Shown: positions 60,455 through 64,000 of the stretch, in pieces
Position numbering within the stretch: the first letter of the stretch is position 1
Layout of the letters: each line of letters begins with the position of its first letter
Assembly: GCA_014338405.1 (NCBI GenBank)
Contig: JTDE01000426.1
Span: 65,142-129,141 of the forward strand
Length of the DNA: 64,000 nt
From: Paragonimus skrjabini miyazakii
Taxonomy: Eukaryota; Platyhelminthes; Trematoda; Plagiorchiida; Troglotrematidae
Reading direction: 5' to 3'
Translations under genes and position numbers: made by a program
Notes under the pieces: generated by a model
The model's input: only the letters and a program-made list of their open reading frames with translations
What the model was told of the DNA's origin: nothing
The model's database searches: none

Positions 60455-61331
60455 ATGTCGGGGTTATCGTACCTGTGGCCACCGGCAGTTTGGGGCCTGA
60501 ATAATTCGGCTATGAACGCAGAGATCAGTTCATTCAACTCCTCAGGATCATCTTCTATGTCCTCCTCGGAATTTTCTCCATACACTGTGCCTGTAATGCC
60601 AACTCTGGAAGTAAGCGACCCATATGCACGGGCTACTGCGCACATGGTTTCCGGAACAGCACTGTCAACAAATCATGATGTTTCAACCGATTATAGTACA
60701 AAACTCAACAGTCCGGTGGGCACATTGGGTGCATCACAATACGCCGGACAAGAAGATTACCCCACACAACTCGATCACACGATACACGACCTTGGGCACG
60801 CATGGTATTCGTCAAACCCAGCAGTTCCAACCAACACAACCACCAATCCACTGAGCGTACCCCATTGCCAATGCGCAGTCGTTGCAGCAGCTGCAGCCGC
60901 CAGTTATGCGCGGTCCTATCTGTATCACGGAGTAGCAATGGCTGCCGCGACTGGCTCAGCCTGTCCACCGACTGGCCTAGACAACCATGCATTCAGTCCA
61001 GGTACCTCGCCGATGTATTTGTCCAAATCACATCCCCAACCGGGCTCAGCTTCTTATACACGACAACGTCCTCGATCAAATTATTTTACGGTGCCGTCAC
61101 CGGTGTCGTCCACCATGTTCACGGTTGGTTCCTCACCCGATTCACCCAGTCTGTTTGGGACTGTTATGCCGTCTACACAATCGCATCCCCTCACTGGTTA
61201 CCATACGCACGTTGCCACTCCGTCTACGTATGCTCAAGCAGCTGTAGTGGCAGCTGCAGCAGCTCAGGCCCAAAAACACGTGCAGTACTTTCAGGGTATA
61301 TACACTAGAAGCAAAATGGGCAAGGCCAAGG
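60455..61331 (+). CDS. First coding exon of a probable developmental transcription factor
   Basis: A 292-codon frame starting at ATG 60455 and running to a strong splice donor, aagg|gtaagt, at 61331/61332; reading through the donor hits TAG at 61337. The exon would end in phase 1. The predicted N-terminus is rich in Ser (residues 25-44), Pro, Thr and His, has alanine runs at about 144-149 and 266-270, and ends basic (YTRSKMGKAK). Such low-complexity N-termini followed by a basic stretch just before an intron are common in animal homeobox and other developmental regulators, the DNA-binding domain lying in the next exon. I cannot identify the family: a Dlx-like homeobox is one guess, based only on the short GKxK-type linker and a YxYHGV motif. 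Composition is GC-richer than the flanks, as expected for a real exon. Confidence 0.7.
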
Positions 61332-61339
61332 GTAAGTAG
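61332..61339 (+). promoter_or_regulatory. 5' splice donor
   Basis: gtaagtag directly after aagg: matches the GTRAGT consensus at all six positions. It explains why the long frame stops seven bases later. No matching acceptor with a recognisable DNA-binding exon was found in the remaining 2.7 kb, so the intron probably runs out of the window. Confidence 0.7.
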
Positions 61340-61784
61340 ACATAACGCGTTAGACACTGAATCGGCTAACATTTTTATGCGAGAACAACAGAGTGCGATT
61401 GTGCGTTACGACCAAAGTCCTACGTAAAGTTGACAGTATTTGTGTTGCTTTCTAGTAAGTACACACCTTACCATATTATCCACGCCAAAACCAGTATTTT
61501 TAATTCCATCAATCAAATAGATACAGCTAGTCATTCGTAGAAGCCACCGCCAGGGAACATGAAAATGTGGCGCTCTAAGATATGTCAAGAAAAAGGATGA
61601 ATGTCCTTGAGCATATTACTTGTGTACTAATATGTTTGACGTGAAGCGTTATAGGGGGGAAAACGTTTCAGCTTTCATAAAGTTTAGTTCTTCTTACCTA
61701 TGTTCTTATAACAAAAATGTTAAATGTTACTGATAAGTAGTGCAAAAGATTTGTTAAATTAGGAAATAGCCCATTCTGAAAAGC
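61340..61784 (+). other. Start of the presumed first intron
   Basis: Stop-rich AT-leaning sequence without features, consistent with an intron. Confidence 0.5.
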
Positions 61785-61990
61785 TTAAACTTCGGCAGGA
61801 TTCGAACCGTGGACAGAATCGGCATATCCTAGCGCTGCGGACGTCCTGCCTGCTGAGCTACGACGTAGGGTTATCCAAAGATGGCACTGATAAATTCCAG
61901 CGTGGATTTGGTGAACAATTCTGTAGAGATATTCAGTCGTCTGAAACATTTTGTAGATTCCACATGACGCAGTCGGGGGTGGAGGGCAAG
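61785..61990 (-). repeat. SINE B copy with near-canonical tRNA boxes
   Basis: On the minus strand the A box TAGCTCAGCAGG and B box GGTTCGAATCC are both perfect Pol III consensus matches, in a tRNA-like context with an anticodon-arm-length insert. The distal body (ccacatgacgcagtcg region) matches other SINE B copies. The T stem cannot pair (cacgg/cctgc), so this is not a functional tRNA gene. It lies antisense within the presumed intron. Confidence 0.7.
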
Positions 61991-63760
61991 CGAGTTCGAA
62001 CGTTAACGTTGAGTTCCCGGTTGATTTCTTAACCCAGCTTGTTGTGTAAAGACATGTTGTTCTCGTTGCTAGCCGAATTCCAGTAGGGTCTCAGACTTCT
62101 CACCATTACCTGCCCATTAAATGAGTATTAACTGCTTGTTATTTGCTTACAGTTATCCTTAAAACATGACCAACATTTGAGGTGCAATGATAGTTTCTAG
62201 AGTCTGGCTGCTATTACATTTTCTTTCATACCCAACAATGTCATCAACATCCGATAATTCTTTCGTGTCTCCATTAATTCTTTGATCTTTTTCAATGTTC
62301 AACATGCAACAGAGTTTGGTATGAACGAGTTGGGGACAGTTTGTTGAAGTTAGTATAATCTATGGATGGCTGGTGTGCCTTCAGTCAACAGAAAGAAAAA
62401 CACTTTTCGTTTATGGACAAAATAACGTGAAATCGATTTGACGAATTTGGTCCAGATGCAAACAGTCAACATAAGCAATACCACTGAGTAGTGCAGGAAT
62501 GATAGCAGATTGAAATAATGAGCAATGCATTGATTTTAGGCTACTGGACAGTTTGTTCTAAAGCTGTTCACTACTCAGACCTATCCTTATGACGTAGTTT
62601 GGCTGGTAACCAAATGTGCATAAAACTAGGCAATATACACTGTTCCATAAATTTTCTGTAAACTAAATCACACACCATAAGTGAGATCTCAAAATCTTGA
62701 ACGAATGAGAAAACGGGTGAATGACAAAGGACAATAAAAATCAGTTAATTTTCACTGAATCTGCTCAACTAGACAAGTAAATTCCCTGTTTAGAATGAGA
62801 TTTTATTAAAAGGCACTATTGCAGGATTTCGGTTTGAGCATTAGTATTTCAAGCTCACTACTGGAGCATAATTTCGCATATTATTACGACAGCTAATCTA
62901 ATTGAGTTGGGGAAATTGTATTGCGTATTTTAGTCAAAGAGAATCTGATTATGTGATTATGATGATCTACCATAGGGAGTTACCGTTCGTCTACTAAATA
63001 TTTAAAGATAGCGATGGTGAGTTACAATGAAGCAACACGTGCTTCTGCACAACTAAGGCACAGAAGGGAAAATAGGAACACTGAGTGGTGTTCAGCTATA
63101 CTTTTTAGTATCAATATTATAGTGCATCAGCTACGTAAGGTATTTGTAAACTGTGTATCATGACACTCTGACAAAAATACTCTTGACAGTAAGTGACCAA
63201 AAACAAACAACTCGAACAACTTGACTCGGTGACGATGCGTCTACATATTTGTATATTGCACACTTTGATTATACGTCCGTTTATCTGCAAAAAACATATA
63301 GGACCTGAATTAACATACTACAGGTGTGTTTGGGCATTTTTAGTCCAACTTCTAAGCATCTGTACGTAAATACCCCGGTTGTTTATAAGACAAGCTGATT
63401 CATACGTGGAAAGTACTGAGTACCAGATTGCTCAAATGTTGACAGAAGTGGCTCCAGTAACTGAAACTCCAACCATTAACCCTCGGGTTTACCGTCGGCG
63501 TCATTGCTAGATAACTTAACTGGCAGCCACTGGTATTTGGGGCCGTCTGTGTTGCAATTAGTATACAGAAGTTCAATATTTCGAAGCAGCGGTGAATCAG
63601 TCAGTTAATGGTTCGTTATGAGTTTTCTCTGTGTACTGGTGGGAAGTTGGAGATTTAGGTGAAACAAAATGGACATAACTCACACTTGATAAGGGCTTCG
63701 TTATACACGTGAACTTTCACAGACATTACTTCGCAAGGTGATACCAACCTAGGGTTTCGC
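61991..63760. other. Unassigned sequence, probably intronic
   Basis: No exon with a homeodomain or other DNA-binding motif was recognised, and no frame reaches 60 codons. Nothing else seen. Confidence 0.45.
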
Positions 63761-63764
63761 TTCT

Positions 63765-63900
63765 ACTATAGGTCATCAGAAGTGTACATCATTCTGCCAC
63801 TGGGATTTGAACCTTGATCCATGTTTCCAAGAGACAAATTTGTGGTCCACTGAGGCATTTGATTCACACTGGGCACGCCTGCTTATCACGTCTAAACGAT
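63765..63900 (-). repeat. SINE A copy, tRNA-like part
   Basis: Minus strand: gtgtgaatcaaatgcctcagtgg (A-box-like), then aaggttcaaatcccagtggc (a perfect B-box consensus), then gatgtacacttctgatgacct, the start of the hammerhead-like core. Matches SINE A in the same order. Confidence 0.65.
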
Positions 63901-64000
63901 CAGCCACGACTGCAGTTTAGTAATGCTCAGTCTGTCTACTTTCCTTCATGGGAGATAGAGGAGCTGCTTTGTCAATCTTACTCGATGTTCTCTGCCTCAT

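Noticed and set aside
60624..61308. Frames of 76-168 codons in other frames across the transcription-factor exon
   Set aside because: They are shadows of the GC-richer, Ser/Ala-rich coding frame; the 294-codon frame has the ATG, regulator-like composition and splice donor.
61785..61870. A tRNA gene on the minus strand
   Set aside because: A and B boxes are perfect, but the T stem and acceptor stem do not pair and the flanking body matches other SINE B copies.

Overview
The window looks like non-coding, repeat-rich DNA from a flatworm, most probably a trematode. Almost no open frame is long. The only recognisable proteins are decayed retroelements of kinds abundant in flukes: Penelope-like elements (PLEs), an RTE-clade LINE and Ty3-type LTR elements. 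The tRNA-like repeats also recall the hammerhead-bearing SM-alpha SINE of Schistosoma. A 100-base run of N (12019-12118) marks a scaffold gap. The organism call is inference from element families; species cannot be told from the sequence.

Layout. 1-12 kb: a plus-strand PLE relic with RT and GIY-YIG parts (about 1.56-2.65 kb), tRNA-like SINE pieces (4.7, 7.1, 10.2 kb), a minus-strand Ty3 integrase relic (5.2-5.8 kb), a dispersed unknown repeat (9.75-10.18 kb), and a minus-strand PLE relic whose endonuclease frame is still open (11.16-11.76 kb), followed by two ribozyme-like PLE tails. 12-34 kb: an interrupted SINE at 14.3-15.0 kb, a full SINE unit abutting a Ty3 gag relic (17.08-18.03 kb), an unexplained 148-codon frame (19.8-20.25 kb), more PLE tails (20.6, 31.3 kb), SINEs at 24.1 and 28.9 kb, and a CpG-rich patch at 29.5-29.8 kb. 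34-37.2 kb: one nearly complete but frame-broken RTE LINE. 37-60 kb: scattered repeats, a dense SINE cluster at 44.8-46.05 kb, an RTE 3' end at 51.3 kb and an (AT)17 array at 59.7 kb. 60.45-61.33 kb: the one convincing host-gene feature, a 292-codon first coding exon ending in a splice donor and encoding a Ser/Ala-rich protein of the kind seen in animal developmental transcription factors.

The most interesting pattern is a repeat family about 425-430 bp long (called SINE A here). It joins a Pol III-type tRNA-like box pair to a hammerhead-ribozyme-like core. The same roughly 20-nt tail occurs at both ends of each of the three full units, as expected of tandem monomers or of a retrozyme-like element. 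A second tRNA-like family (SINE B) and at least four PLE tails with a hammerhead-like hairpin are also present. No operons, CRISPR arrays, rRNA genes or functional tRNA genes were seen. Intact elements are absent: every recognisable reverse transcriptase or integrase has lost catalytic residues or reading frame.
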